Shown here in pieces: positions 30,548 through 40,594 of a stretch of 41,775 bases of DNA (within the stretch, counting starts at the first letter, position 1; every line of letters begins with the position of its first letter). A program made the position numbers and the translations under genes. The notes below the pieces were generated by a model that worked only from the letters and a program-made list of their open reading frames with translations, was not told the origin of the DNA and searched no databases. Source of the stretch: Lachnospiraceae bacterium (GTDB lineage: Bacteria > Bacteroidota > Bacteroidia > Bacteroidales > Muribaculaceae); assembly GCA_023663655.1 (NCBI GenBank), contig JAMPGZ010000009.1:1-41775 (forward strand). Direction: 5' to 3'.

Positions 30548-32869
30548 ATGCTTAAACAAATTTTTTATGCATGGAGGTCGGTGATACATACTCCCCGACA
30601 ATCTTTGATTAAAGTGGTGAGCCTTAGCTTTGGCATAGGCATCGCCATATTGTTGTTCGCTTGCGTGGCTTACTTTAAAAGTTATGACACCTGCTATCGT
30701 GACAGCGACCGGCTGTATCAATTGTGGATGACTTGGGTGCTGGGGGACAAGGTTATACCTCCGTCAACTACAATCATAGGCAAACTTGGCGAAGGTGTCT
30801 ATGAGGAGATGCCCGATGTGGTGGAGAGCGTAGCAACAATGCGTCCGGTCAGGGATGTAAAGGTTGGCAAGGATGGCAAATTCCTGACAATGAGAGGCAC
30901 GGTAGCCGATTCTTTGTTTTTTGAGACAATGGGTGTTGAGGTGTTAAGTGGAAATCCCCGCATTGATCTTCAGCGCAAGGACGTGGCGTTTATCTCGGAT
31001 AAAATCGCCGACACTTATTATGGCGGCACTGACCCTATAGGCAAGGAGTTGGTTTACGACAGTGATTTCCGGGTGAGGATAGCAGGGATTTTCAAGACTA
31101 TACCTGAAAATTCAAGCGTCAATCCCGATATTGTGGTGTCATTGCCCACATGGCTGTCGCAAGGTTGGGTATATTCCTGGCACGGAGGTGACAGTTGGAA
31201 AGGCTATGTGAGGATCAAGGAAGGTGTTGATATATCCTATGAAGAATTTGACCGAAGGATAGATGAAATAATCCAGCGCCATGCTCCCGACAAAGATGGA
31301 AACGGCATACGCGGTCATGCCAGGCTCATGAGAGAGACTTTCCAGAATGCTGAAGGCAACCGCAGCATGGTGATTCTTTTGGGGATGCTTGCCATGGGAT
31401 TGCTCATTATCACCGCTCTGAATTATGTGCTCGTGTCGATTGCGTCGCTCAGCCGTCGTGCCAAGGCGGTGGGGGTGCATAAATGCAGCGGAGCGCAGAG
31501 CAGTGACGTGTTGCGTATGTTTGTCTACGAGACTATGATTGTGGTCGCAGGGGCGCTCATATTGATAGTTCTGCTCATCATGCAGTTTCATGAGTTTATA
31601 GAGGCTACGCTTAAAACTCCTATCGCCAGCCTGTTTGCTCCTGAACGTCTTTATGTTGCAGTGGCGGTGGTAGCGGCTGTGTTTGCCATAGGAGCCTTTG
31701 TGCCTGGCATAATCATGTCGCGTATCTCGGTTGCTACCGTATTTCGCCGATTTACCGAAAACCGCAACCGGTGGAAGCGTGTGTTGCTGTTTGTGCAGTT
31801 TGCCGGAGTTTCCTTTATCGTGGGCTTTCTGGGTGTAGTATGGGCGCAATACAGTTATATGGTTAATAAGGATGTGGGATATGATGACAGCGGTCTTGTG
31901 CTGGCTCCTTATCAGAACGATTACGACCTGGATGTCTATATGGCAACACTTGCGAGTATGCCTTATGTGGAGGGTTGCGTCATTTCCGGATCTACGCCGG
32001 TGTACTCCTACAGCGGCAGCATGGTTAGGGACAATATGGGACGGAGTTTGTTCTCATCCCGATTTGATTGCATCGATAAAAACTATTTTGACTTCATGGG
32101 ATTTAAATTGCTCGCAGGAAGCAAAAAGATTGAAGGGAAGTCGGAGATGATAGTGAATCGTGAGTTTTGCAAGCTGATGGGCTGGAGCGTGGACGACGCA
32201 GTGGGGAAAATAGTTCCTTCATCCATAATGGACAATGTGAAGGTGGTAGGAGTCATGGAAGATGTGAATATCGACTCATTCTTTTCTGAACCGATGCCGT
32301 TGATGCTCTACTCTGCCGAGGCGTGGGTGAATAATGCCAGTCTTGTGACATTGAGGTTGAAGGCGCCGTATGAAGAGAATTTCACAAAGTTGAATGCTGA
32401 TTTTTCCCAGATGTTTCCTAATTCGGCTAATGAGCCTAAGTCGGTGGCAGAGATAAAGCTTCACAAATATGCTGATGTAGGCATCATGAGGAATATCGCG
32501 CTTATCGCTTGCGTGTCGATATTGTTCATTGCTTTCATGGGGCTGGTGGGGTACGTCGCCGACGAGATCCAGCGCCGCAGTAAAGAGATTGCCATACGCA
32601 AGGTGAATGGTGCCGGAGTGGGTGCAATCGTGATGATGCTGATTTCAGGAATGGTGAAGATTGCGTTGCCGGCTGTCGTCATAGGCGGTGTCGCGGCATG
32701 GTGGACGGGATCATTGTTCATGAAGCTGTTTCCGGTATCGGCTGGCGGTGAGTGGATGATTTATGTTGCCACTTCGCTTGCGATAATGGCTATAATCATC
32801 GTGGCGGTGATATTGATGACGTGGAGAGCGGCGAATGCGAAACCGACAGAAAATTTGAGAAACGAATAA
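30548..32869 (+). CDS. FtsX/MacB-like ABC transporter permease
   Basis: A 773-aa inner-membrane protein with two MacB/FtsX repeats. The first membrane span (residues ~20-42, VVSLSFGIGIAILLFACVAYF) is followed by a large periplasmic MacB-type core (~45-275), then three spans (from MVILLGMLAMGLLIITALNYVLV), a second span set after residue ~420 (VLLFVQFAGVSFIVGFLGVVWA), a second periplasmic core and three C-terminal spans (IALIACVSILFIAFMGLVGYV onward). EIQRRSKEIAIRKVNGA is the hallmark FtsX coupling motif. Such proteins drive periplasmic or outer-membrane processes or efflux rather than nutrient import. It is co-transcribed with the ATPase from a sigma-54 promoter and is probably controlled by the divergent kinase/regulator. 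Confidence 0.92.
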   Translation: MLKQIFYAWRSVIHTPRQSLIKVVSLSFGIGIAILLFACVAYFKSYDTCYRDSDRLYQLWMTWVLGDKVIPPSTTIIGKLGEGVYEEMPDVVESVATMRPVRDVKVGKDGKFLTMRGTVADSLFFETMGVEVLSGNPRIDLQRKDVAFISDKIADTYYGGTDPIGKELVYDSDFRVRIAGIFKTIPENSSVNPDIVVSLPTWLSQGWVYSWHGGDSWKGYVRIKEGVDISYEEFDRRIDEIIQRHAPDKDGNGIRGHARLMRETFQNAEGNRSMVILLGMLAMGLLIITALNYVLVSIASLSRRAKAVGVHKCSGAQSSDVLRMFVYETMIVVAGALILIVLLIMQFHEFIEATLKTPIASLFAPERLYVAVAVVAAVFAIGAFVPGIIMSRISVATVFRRFTENRNRWKRVLLFVQFAGVSFIVGFLGVVWAQYSYMVNKDVGYDDSGLVLAPYQNDYDLDVYMATLASMPYVEGCVISGSTPVYSYSGSMVRDNMGRSLFSSRFDCIDKNYFDFMGFKLLAGSKKIEGKSEMIVNREFCKLMGWSVDDAVGKIVPSSIMDNVKVVGVMEDVNIDSFFSEPMPLMLYSAEAWVNNASLVTLRLKAPYEENFTKLNADFSQMFPNSANEPKSVAEIKLHKYADVGIMRNIALIACVSILFIAFMGLVGYVADEIQRRSKEIAIRKVNGAGVGAIVMMLISGMVKIALPAVVIGGVAAWWTGSLFMKLFPVSAGGEWMIYVATSLAIMAIIIVAVILMTWRAANAKPTENLRNE

Positions 32870-32882
32870 AATTTTGAACGAA

Positions 32883-33554
32883 ATGATAAAATTACATAAT
32901 ATATCAAAGGTGTTCCGCACGGATGAGGTGGAGACAGTGGCATTGGACAGTATTAATCTTGAGGTGGCAAAAGGTGAGTTTTTGGCGATAATGGGTCCGT
33001 CGGGTTGCGGAAAATCCACGTTGCTCAACACAATCGGGCTTCTTGATTCTCCGACATCCGGAAGCATGGAGTTTATGGGGCGTGACGTGTCGGGGTTCTC
33101 GGAGAAGGAATTCACACGGTTGCGTAAGGGTAATATCGGATTCGTGTTTCAGAGCTTCAACCTTATCGATGAACTTAATGTGCGTCAGAATGTGGAGCTG
33201 CCGCTCACTTATCTTGATATGTCGGCACGTGAGCGGCACAGCAGGGTAGAGGAGCTTCTGGCGAGGATGAACATATCCCACAGGGCGAGCCACTATCCCC
33301 GCCAATTGTCGGGAGGACAGCAGCAACGCGTGGCAATCGCACGTGCTGTGGTGACGCAGCCGTCGCTTGTGCTTGCCGATGAGCCTACCGGTAATCTTGA
33401 CTCGAAAAACGGAATTGAGGTGATGGAGCTTCTGAGCGACCTAAATGCCGGCGGGACAACGGTGGTGATGGTGACGCACTCCGACCGTGACGCGGCATAC
33501 GCCCATCGTGTCGTCACGCTTTTCGACGGCAGAATCATCAACATCAAGAAATGA
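32883..33554 (+). CDS. LolD/MacB-type ABC transporter ATP-binding protein
   Basis: A 223-aa ATPase partner of the upstream FtsX-like permease, 13 bases after its stop. The ATG at 32883 is preferred over an in-frame TTG at 32874. Motifs: Walker A GPSGCGKST (residue ~37 on), Q-loop FVFQSFNLIDELNV, signature LSGGQQQRVAIARA, Walker B LVLADEPTGNLD and switch VTHSD. The LDSPTSGSMEFMG and EPTGNLDSKNG segments place it in the LolD/MacB/FtsE group. The operon ends with a strong terminator 6 bases after the stop. No membrane-fusion protein or TolC-type channel is encoded here. Confidence 0.94.
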   Translation: MIKLHNISKVFRTDEVETVALDSINLEVAKGEFLAIMGPSGCGKSTLLNTIGLLDSPTSGSMEFMGRDVSGFSEKEFTRLRKGNIGFVFQSFNLIDELNVRQNVELPLTYLDMSARERHSRVEELLARMNISHRASHYPRQLSGGQQQRVAIARAVVTQPSLVLADEPTGNLDSKNGIEVMELLSDLNAGGTTVVMVTHSDRDAAYAHRVVTLFDGRIINIKK

Positions 33555-33560
33555 CACTCG

Positions 33561-33590
33561 GGAGGGCGCTTAACAGGCGCCCTCCTTATA
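33561..33590 (+). terminator. Terminator after the ABC exporter operon
   Basis: GGAGGGCGC (33561-33569) and GCGCCCTCC (33577-33585) form a perfect 9-bp stem with a 7-base loop, followed by TTATATATTT. Confidence 0.85.
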
Positions 33591-33657
33591 TATTTAAGCA
33601 TAAAGACGGCTTATGGTTGAAGGCTTATCACCGGTCCTGCTGCTTTTCTTCGGATGA

Positions 33658-33688
33658 TTGTATAAGATATATTTTTTGCTTAATTTTG
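33658..33688 (+). promoter_or_regulatory. Promoter of the GH51 gene
   Basis: TTG (33658-33660), a 20-base spacer and TAATTTTG (33681-33688). The transcript start near 33692 supports the ATG at 33719. Confidence 0.6.
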
Positions 33689-33718
33689 CATGGATCAATA
33701 TCTCATAATATTAATGCC

Positions 33719-36121
33719 ATGAAATATATCTCGGTTTTTGCTTTTGTGCTTTCTTTGTGGACGGTAGCTTTGGCTCAGAATGTGCAGACTTTCTCTTATT
33801 CAACTTCCGACGGCAAGTCGGGTCTGCGCGTGGCGTGGCGCAACGATTCGTCGGAGCATTGGCAGGTGATAAAACGCGACCTCGTTAAGAGCGATTTCGG
33901 CACTTGGGGTGGTGGAAAGAGGATGTATAGCCCCCGCTTATTCCGTAATGTCGCCGACGGGCTGTGGACTCTTGTGTTCAATTGCACGCCCGAAGTGACT
34001 GCGGTCACTACGAGCAAAGACCTGACATTGTGGACTCCGCAGCGCTATCTCGTCTCTGCCGACGACCTCCCTGCCGATATGCGCTCTGCCGTCCGCCTCA
34101 CGCCCGATACCATAGAGATCGACGGCTCCACATTTACCGGCTATGTGCAGACAATGCCAAAGGCTCTCATAGACTCTGTGATAGCTTTTGATGATGCCGA
34201 TCGTGCCCGTAATGCGCTTTTCAACGAGAAAGCCGCTGACGATGCCGAGCGCTTTGCCGGGTTGCAACCCATAGATGTCGTCATCACTCCGCAACCGGCT
34301 GATGCCAAGCCTATATCCGACACTTTCATAGGCATATTTTTCGAAGATATCAACTATGGCGCCGATGGAGGATTGTACGCGGAACTCATACAGAACCGCG
34401 ACTTTGAGTACTCTGCCGCCGACCATAAGGGCTGGGACAGCAAGACGGCTTGGAGCGGTGATTTCGATGTGCTTACCGACAATCCCATCCACGCCAACAA
34501 CGCACATTATGCACGCTTGCAGCCCGGCAACGAGTTAGTCAACAACGGGTATGACAGCATTGCTGTTGTCAAGGGTGAAAGCTATCGTTTCACCGTCAAG
34601 GCACGTGCTCAGCAGCACCTTGTTCTCAGCGTGTCGCTCGTCAATAATTCAGGCAAAATACTGGCTTCAAAGAAGATTAATGTGAAATCTTCGCAGTGGA
34701 CTGATTATGCCGTAAACCTCAAGCCCTCTGCCTCGTCTACCAATGCATCGCTTCAGCTTTCGGCAGCTAAAGGAGCGGTAGACCTCGACATGGTGTCGCT
34801 CTTCCCGGCAAAGACATTCCGCTGCCGAGCCAATGGTCTTCGCTCCGATCTTGCGCAGACACTTGCCGACCTCAAGCCTCGCTTTGTGCGTTTCCCCGGT
34901 GGCTGTGTGGCTCATGGCAACGGTATCGACAATATCTATGACTGGAAAGGCTCTATCGGTCCGCTTGAGGCGCGCAAACCTCTTTATAACCTTTGGGGCT
35001 ATCATCAGACACGCGGTCTCGGATATCATGAATATTTCCTTTTCTGCGAGGATATCGGCGCCGAACCTCTGCCTGTAGTCGCAGCCGGCGTGCCTTGCCA
35101 GAACTCAAGCCGCCATGCCCATCATTCCCACAACGATATCACATCGCAAGGTCAGCAGTGTGGTTTGCCATGGGAAGAAATGCCTGATTATGTGCAGGAT
35201 GTGCTCGACCTTATTGAATATGCCAACGGCGATGTCTCTACCGAGTGGGGTGCGCGCCGTGCCGCCGCAGGTCATCCGGAGCCTTTCAACCTAAAATATA
35301 TAGGCATTGGCAATGAAGATCTTATAGGCGAAGTGTTTGTGCCACGCTTCAAGATGATCTATGAAGCTGTGCGCGAGAAATATCCCGAGGTGACAATCAT
35401 CGGCACCGTAGGTCCATTCTTTGAAGGCTCTGACTACGAAGCCGGATGGCAGCTTGCCCGTGAACTCGACATACCGATGGTCGATGAACATTACTATGTT
35501 GCGCCGGGATGGTATATCTACAACCGCGACTTCTACGACAAATATCCCCGCACAGGCACCAAGGTATACCTCGGCGAATATGCTTCTCATGTCCCCGGCA
35601 GGGCATCGACCCTTGAGGCTGCTCTCTCCATAGCCTTATACCTTACTGATGTGGAGCGCAATGCCGATGTGGTGAAAATGACCTCATACGCGCCTCTGCT
35701 TGCCAAGAAAGGTCACACGCAATGGCGTCCGGATCTGATATATTTCGACAATACATCTGTATATCCTACCGTTGACTATCAAGTGCAGAAACTCTACGGC
35801 AACAACAGCGGCAACTCTTATGTGCCGGCAACGGTGGATATCGCCACAGACAATGATAAAGCCAAGGCACGCATCGGCAGCTCAATAGTAAAGGACGATG
35901 CTACCGGCGACTATATAGTCAAACTTGTCAATATGCTGCCTGTGGCTGTCAATGTCAATCTCGACCTCGCACCCTTGGGAGTTGCGGCAAAAACAGTCAT
36001 GGCAGAACAACTTGCCGGCGCTCCTGCCGATAAAGCTGCTGCTGTCAAAAAAGTGGAGTTTTCATTGCCCGATGCGGTTTTACCGCCATATTCCTTTACT
36101 GTGATACGCCTTTTACCGTGA
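33719..36121 (+). CDS. GH51 alpha-L-arabinofuranosidase, exported
   Basis: An 800-aa exported glycosidase from the ATG at 33719. An open frame continues upstream to 33551 but precedes the promoter. Signal peptide MKYISVFAFVLSLWTVALAQ. Residues ~22-150 carry a blade-like segment (RMYSPRLFRNVADGLWTLVFNC, TSKDLTLWTPQRYL) reminiscent of a GH43 propeller fragment. Then follow a carbohydrate-binding-like region (IFFEDINYGADGGLYAELIQNRDFEY onward) and the GH51 (beta/alpha)8 barrel with acid/base Glu533 in GIGNED and nucleophile Glu620 in YLGEY, and a C-terminal beta-sandwich ending in PYSFTVIRL. It removes arabinofuranose from arabinan or arabinoxylan side chains. It is monocistronic. Confidence 0.88.
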   Translation: MKYISVFAFVLSLWTVALAQNVQTFSYSTSDGKSGLRVAWRNDSSEHWQVIKRDLVKSDFGTWGGGKRMYSPRLFRNVADGLWTLVFNCTPEVTAVTTSKDLTLWTPQRYLVSADDLPADMRSAVRLTPDTIEIDGSTFTGYVQTMPKALIDSVIAFDDADRARNALFNEKAADDAERFAGLQPIDVVITPQPADAKPISDTFIGIFFEDINYGADGGLYAELIQNRDFEYSAADHKGWDSKTAWSGDFDVLTDNPIHANNAHYARLQPGNELVNNGYDSIAVVKGESYRFTVKARAQQHLVLSVSLVNNSGKILASKKINVKSSQWTDYAVNLKPSASSTNASLQLSAAKGAVDLDMVSLFPAKTFRCRANGLRSDLAQTLADLKPRFVRFPGGCVAHGNGIDNIYDWKGSIGPLEARKPLYNLWGYHQTRGLGYHEYFLFCEDIGAEPLPVVAAGVPCQNSSRHAHHSHNDITSQGQQCGLPWEEMPDYVQDVLDLIEYANGDVSTEWGARRAAAGHPEPFNLKYIGIGNEDLIGEVFVPRFKMIYEAVREKYPEVTIIGTVGPFFEGSDYEAGWQLARELDIPMVDEHYYVAPGWYIYNRDFYDKYPRTGTKVYLGEYASHVPGRASTLEAALSIALYLTDVERNADVVKMTSYAPLLAKKGHTQWRPDLIYFDNTSVYPTVDYQVQKLYGNNSGNSYVPATVDIATDNDKAKARIGSSIVKDDATGDYIVKLVNMLPVAVNVNLDLAPLGVAAKTVMAEQLAGAPADKAAAVKKVEFSLPDAVLPPYSFTVIRLLP

Positions 36122-36225
36122 TTATTCCACGATTTTAAATGAAAGAGACATCGCAGAACTATATTATTAAACAACCGCTTATTTAATTAAAGTGCAAAGC
36201 TTTTCGGTATTTCAAAAAAAATGAT

Positions 36226-36233
36226 TATCTTTG
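36226..36233 (+). promoter_or_regulatory. -7 element of the glycogen operon
   Basis: TATCTTTG matches TAnnTTTG. A T-rich TTTTC lies about 20 bases upstream in place of a strict TTTG. Leader about 25 bases. Confidence 0.5.
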
Positions 36234-36260
36234 CCCCGCGTAAAATTTTAAATCTATTAT

Positions 36261-37913
36261 ATGGATAAAGCGCCGGTAAATTTAGACCTGCTTTTTGAGA
36301 CAAGTTGGGAAGTTTGTAATAAAATCGGAGGAATATACACCGTCCTGTCGACAAAAGCGAAGACGCTGCAAACATTGTATAAGGATAAGACCATTTTCAT
36401 CGGTCCTGATGTGTGGAGTGAAGAAAATCCATCGCCTTATTTTGTTGAATCATCAATATTGTTGAAGGACTGGAAGGCTAAAGCCTCATTTCCTGAAGGT
36501 GTCAGCGTGAGAGTTGGCAGATGGAATGTGGCTGGAAAGCCGATAGTTATTCTCGTGAAATTTGATGGAATGTATGCCGTCAAAAACGAATTCTATGGTC
36601 GTATGTGGGATTTGTACCACGTCGATTCTCTTCATGCCTATGGCGATTATGACGAAGCGTGCGCGTTTTCTCATGCCGCCGGATTGGTGATTAAAAGCAT
36701 TTGCGAATACAAGAAACTTGCAGATAAGAATGTTATAGCTCATTTCGATGAATGGACCACCGGAATGGGGCTTCTGTATGTTAAAGCCGAGTTACCCACC
36801 GTCGGCACTATATTCACCACCCATGCCACCTGCATCGGTAGAAGTATATGTGGAAACGGTAAACCGCTCTATGATTATCTTCGCGGTTACAATGGCGACC
36901 AGATGGCTAAGGAGCTTAACATGGAGTCGAAGCACTCGCTTGAAAAGGCTGCCGCCCATGCCGCCGATTGTTTCACTACGGTGAGCGATATCACGGCTCT
37001 TGAGTGCGAGCAGTTGCTTGAGCGCCGCCCGTTGGTTACTCCCAATGGTTTTGAGCAGAACTTTGTGCCCGGTAAGGGCAAATTCCTGAAAGCCCGCAAA
37101 GAGGCTCGTGGAATCCTGTTGAATGTGGCTTCATCGCTCACTGGATGTAAGGTTGATGACAATGCGTTTATCATCGCCACCTCGGGCAGATGCGAATACC
37201 GCAACAAGGGTCTTGACCTGTATCTTGACTCGATGGCGCGTCTGCGTGACTTGAATCCATCCCGTCAGATCATATCATTTGTGATGGTTCCGGCATGGGT
37301 GAAAGCGCCTCGTCAGGATCTTGCGAAAGCTATGAATGCAAAACGTAAGAAAGCTCTTGCCGACCCTGTGCTGACTCATGAATTGAACAATCCCGGCGAG
37401 GATCCGGTAAATTGCCGCATTCACGGACTCGGTTTCAACAATGAGCCGGGTGATAATGTGAAGGTGATTTATGTGCCTTGCTACCTTAATGGCGATGACG
37501 GCATCTTCAACAAGTCATATTATGACCTGCTGATAGGCATGGATGCCACCGTGTTCCCGTCATATTACGAACCCTGGGGCTACACGCCGCTTGAAAGCGT
37601 GGCGTTCGGAGTGCCCACTGTCACCACTACATTGTCGGGATTCGGACAATGGATACTTGCTACTGAAGATAACACGTTCCAGGAATCGGGAGTGAATGTG
37701 ATTGCCCGTGGCGATTTCAACTATGATGAGGTCACCGAGCAGATAGCTCGTTCGCTTGATTACCTCGTGGGGCTTGATTCAGGGGAGAAGGCGTGTGTCG
37801 ATTCACGTGCCATGCTCACCGCTACCAAAGCCGCATGGAGCTACTTTATCAAATATTATATAGATGCTTTCCGCATGGCGCTTGAAAAGGTGGTGCAACG
37901 TGAGCATCTGTAA
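36261..37913 (+). CDS. Glycogen synthase, GT3 (eukaryote-like) family
   Basis: A 550-aa cytoplasmic enzyme of glycosyltransferase family 3, the class of yeast and animal glycogen synthases, rather than the GlgA (GT5) type. Visible features are the N-terminal [24 protein letters not shown] (with the GGI donor-binding turn), [21 protein letters not shown] and the catalytic E-x7-E pair Glu437/Glu445 in [13 protein letters not shown]. Family members usually use UDP-glucose. It is shorter than eukaryotic enzymes (~700 aa), lacking their regulatory tails, as is normal for Bacteroidetes. It is 38 bases upstream of glucan phosphorylase and forms an operon with it, so synthesis and breakdown are co-expressed. 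Confidence 0.93.
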   Translation: MDKAPVNLDLLFETSWEVCNKIGGIYTVLSTKAKTLQTLYKDKTIFIGPDVWSEENPSPYFVESSILLKDWKAKASFPEGVSVRVGRWNVAGKPIVILVKFDGMYAVKNEFYGRMWDLYHVDSLHAYGDYDEACAFSHAAGLVIKSICEYKKLADKNVIAHFDEWTTGMGLLYVKAELPTVGTIFTTHATCIGRSICGNGKPLYDYLRGYNGDQMAKELNMESKHSLEKAAAHAADCFTTVSDITALECEQLLERRPLVTPNGFEQNFVPGKGKFLKARKEARGILLNVASSLTGCKVDDNAFIIATSGRCEYRNKGLDLYLDSMARLRDLNPSRQIISFVMVPAWVKAPRQDLAKAMNAKRKKALADPVLTHELNNPGEDPVNCRIHGLGFNNEPGDNVKVIYVPCYLNGDDGIFNKSYYDLLIGMDATVFPSYYEPWGYTPLESVAFGVPTVTTTLSGFGQWILATEDNTFQESGVNVIARGDFNYDEVTEQIARSLDYLVGLDSGEKACVDSRAMLTATKAAWSYFIKYYIDAFRMALEKVVQREHL

Positions 37914-37951
37914 TCCAAAACACTGAACATAGTAAATTAATTGTTATATTT

Positions 37952-40510
37952 ATGAAATTACAAGTGAGCAACACTAACGCCCCTGTGTGGCGTGACATTA
38001 CGGTAAAGAATGAATTGCCGTCAAAGCTCAAACCCCTCGAAGTTATGTCCCGCAACCTCTGGTGGGTGTGGAACAGCGAGGGTAAGTCTCTCTTCCGCGA
38101 TTTGAATCCTGATCTATGGCGTGCTGTGGGCGAAAACCCCGTCATGCTTCTACAGCGTCTTGGTTTCGATCGTCTTCAGGAAATCATCAAGGATGAAGCC
38201 CTGATGCGTCGTATCGAAGCTGTTTATGCTGACTTCAAGGAATACATGAAGGTTCCTATGCGCAAGGACGTGCCCTCTGTGGCATACTTCTCTATGGAGT
38301 ACGGTCTTTGCAATGCTCTTAAGATTTATTCCGGCGGTCTTGGTGTGCTTGCCGGTGACTATATTAAAGAGGCTTCTGACAGTTGTATCGACATGACCGC
38401 TGTCGGCTTCCTCTATCGTTACGGTTATTTCACCCAGACTCTTTCAGTCGACGGTCAGCAGATCGCCAACTATGAGCCGCAGAACTTCAACGAGCTTCCT
38501 CTTGAGCAGGTTCTTGATTCTGAGGGTCATCCTATGATTCTTGAAGTGCCTTATCCCGGCAGAATTGTTTATTCTCACATCTGGCGTGTGAACGTAGGCC
38601 GCATGAAGTTGTATCTGCTTGACACCGACTTCGACATGAACAGCGAGTTTGACCGTCAGATCACTCACCAGCTTTATGGTGGCGACTGGGAAAACCGTAT
38701 CAAGCAGGAATATCTTCTCGGTATCGGCGGTGTGCTGATGTTGAAGAAACTTGGCGTGAAGACTGAATTGTTCCATTGCAATGAGGGTCATGCCGCATTG
38801 TTGAACCTTCAGCGTCTTGTGGATTATGTGCAGGATGACAACCTCACATTCAACGAGGCTCTTGAGGTGGTTCGCGCATCAAGCCTTTACACTGTCCACA
38901 CTCCGGTTCCTGCCGGTCACGACTACTTTGACGAAGGTCTCTTCGGCAAATATATGGGTGAATATCCCGCAAAACTCGGCATCTCTTGGCAAGACCTCAT
39001 GAACATGGGTCGCGAGAATCCCGACACCAACGAGCGTTTCTCAATGAGCGTGTTCGCTCTCAACACTTGCCAGGAGGCAAACGGTGTAAGCTGGCTTCAC
39101 GGAGAGGTGTCAAAGAAGATGTTCTCCGGAATTTGGAAGGGCTACAACTGGCGTGAATCTCACGTGGGTTACGTGACCAACGGTGTGCACATGCCCACTT
39201 GGGCTGCATCGGAATGGAAGGCTTTGTATGAAAAGACTTTCGGTCCTGAATTCTTCCAGCACCAGAGCGACATGAAGTACTGGGAAAAGATCTACGACGT
39301 TTCCGATGATGAGATCTGGAACCTCCGTATGACAATGAAGAACAAGTTCATCAACTTCGTTCGTCGTGACTTCCGCGAGAAGTGGCTTAAGAACCAAGGC
39401 GATCCCTCACGCATCATGTCGATTATCGATAAGATCAATCCCAATGCGCTCATCATCGGTTTCGCTCGTCGTTTCGCCACTTACAAGCGTGCTCACCTTC
39501 TTTTCTCTGACCTCGACCGTCTCTCTGCGATTGTTAACAATCCTCAGTTCCCGGTTCAGTTCATCTTTGCCGGAAAGGCTCACCCCGCCGACGGCGCCGG
39601 TCAGGGTCTTATCAAGCGCATCGTAGAGATCTCTCGCATGCCTCAGTTCCTCGGCAAGATCATCTTCCTTGAGAATTATGACATGATCGTGGCAAAACGT
39701 CTTGTGTCAGGCGTTGACATCTGGTTGAATACACCTACACGTCCTCTTGAGGCATCAGGTACATCAGGTGAGAAAGCCGAGATGAACGGTGTGCTCAACT
39801 TCTCAGTGCTCGACGGATGGTGGTATGAAGGCTACAAGTTCTCGGAAAAAGCCGGATGGGCTCTTACCGACAAGCGCACTTTCACCGACCAGGGTCAGCA
39901 GGATCAGCTCGATGCTGCAACTATCTACTCTATGCTTGAAAACGAGATCATCCCGTTGTACTTCGCCAAGAACTCACGAGGATATTCTCCCGAGTGGATC
40001 CAGTACATCAGAAACTCTGTGGCAAAGATCGCCCCCAACTTCACCATGAAGCGTATGATCGACGATTATATCGCTCGTTTCTACGATAAGGAAGCTCATC
40101 GCACCAAGAAGCTTAAAGCTAACCACTTCGCTCTCGCAAAGGAGATCGTGGAATGGAAAGAAAAAGTTGCCGAAGCATGGGCGGGCGTTAAGGTTGAGTC
40201 GGTCGAGGAGTCTACTGAATCAGGAGCCGGAAAGACCGGAGAACCTTACACTACAACTATCGTGCTCGACACCAACGGTCTCGGCCGTGATCTCGAGGTT
40301 GAGATGGTAGTCTACAAGGTTGAGAATGGCGAGGAGAACATGGTGACTACCGAACCGTTCCGCGTAGTGGGTCAGGAGGGCAATCGCCTCACTTACCAGC
40401 TCAAGTCCAAGATGCGTGAATCAGGTGTGTTCCGTTACGCTTTCCGCGTATATCCTTGGAATCCCAACCTGCCTCACCGTCAGGATTTCGCTTACGTGCT
40501 TTGGGTGTAA
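37952..40510 (+). CDS. Alpha-glucan (glycogen/maltodextrin) phosphorylase
   Basis: An 852-aa PLP enzyme of family GT35 that releases glucose-1-phosphate from alpha-1,4-glucans. It begins with a DUF3417 domain ([31 protein letters not shown]), typical of the short 'alpha-glucan family phosphorylase' type. The catalytic core contains [37 protein letters not shown] and the PLP-binding lysine at about residue 608 in [23 protein letters not shown] beta-rich extension of ~120 residues follows (from about 735), as in Bacteroides homologues. Codon choice is strongly biased (many C-ending codons, CGT for Arg), suggesting high expression. It is the second gene of the glycogen operon and ends in a strong terminator. 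Confidence 0.94.
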   Translation: MKLQVSNTNAPVWRDITVKNELPSKLKPLEVMSRNLWWVWNSEGKSLFRDLNPDLWRAVGENPVMLLQRLGFDRLQEIIKDEALMRRIEAVYADFKEYMKVPMRKDVPSVAYFSMEYGLCNALKIYSGGLGVLAGDYIKEASDSCIDMTAVGFLYRYGYFTQTLSVDGQQIANYEPQNFNELPLEQVLDSEGHPMILEVPYPGRIVYSHIWRVNVGRMKLYLLDTDFDMNSEFDRQITHQLYGGDWENRIKQEYLLGIGGVLMLKKLGVKTELFHCNEGHAALLNLQRLVDYVQDDNLTFNEALEVVRASSLYTVHTPVPAGHDYFDEGLFGKYMGEYPAKLGISWQDLMNMGRENPDTNERFSMSVFALNTCQEANGVSWLHGEVSKKMFSGIWKGYNWRESHVGYVTNGVHMPTWAASEWKALYEKTFGPEFFQHQSDMKYWEKIYDVSDDEIWNLRMTMKNKFINFVRRDFREKWLKNQGDPSRIMSIIDKINPNALIIGFARRFATYKRAHLLFSDLDRLSAIVNNPQFPVQFIFAGKAHPADGAGQGLIKRIVEISRMPQFLGKIIFLENYDMIVAKRLVSGVDIWLNTPTRPLEASGTSGEKAEMNGVLNFSVLDGWWYEGYKFSEKAGWALTDKRTFTDQGQQDQLDAATIYSMLENEIIPLYFAKNSRGYSPEWIQYIRNSVAKIAPNFTMKRMIDDYIARFYDKEAHRTKKLKANHFALAKEIVEWKEKVAEAWAGVKVESVEESTESGAGKTGEPYTTTIVLDTNGLGRDLEVEMVVYKVENGEENMVTTEPFRVVGQEGNRLTYQLKSKMRESGVFRYAFRVYPWNPNLPHRQDFAYVLWV

Positions 40511-40540
40511 TCATCCCGCATTAGATAACAGTGAAATAAA

Positions 40541-40572
40541 GAAAGGCTCGTCATTCGGCGAGCCTTTCTTTT
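40541..40572. terminator. Bidirectional terminator between glucan phosphorylase and mdh
   Basis: GAAAGGCTCG (40541-40550) and CGAGCCTTTC (40559-40568) form a perfect 10-bp stem with an 8-base loop. A T-run follows on the plus strand (TTTT) and a T-rich TTTATTTC on the minus strand, so it can serve both convergent genes. Confidence 0.85.
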
Positions 40573-40594
40573 AGTATTATATAGTGTGTGCTTT

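Noticed and set aside
31139-31849. Open frame (236 codons) antisense to the FtsX-like permease
   Set aside because: The translation is rich in His, Arg and Tyr with no domain, as expected for the reverse of a hydrophobic membrane gene.
33551-33718. 56-residue N-terminal extension of the GH51 protein
   Set aside because: It runs through the exporter terminator and upstream of the -7 box at 33681; the signal peptide begins at the ATG at 33719.
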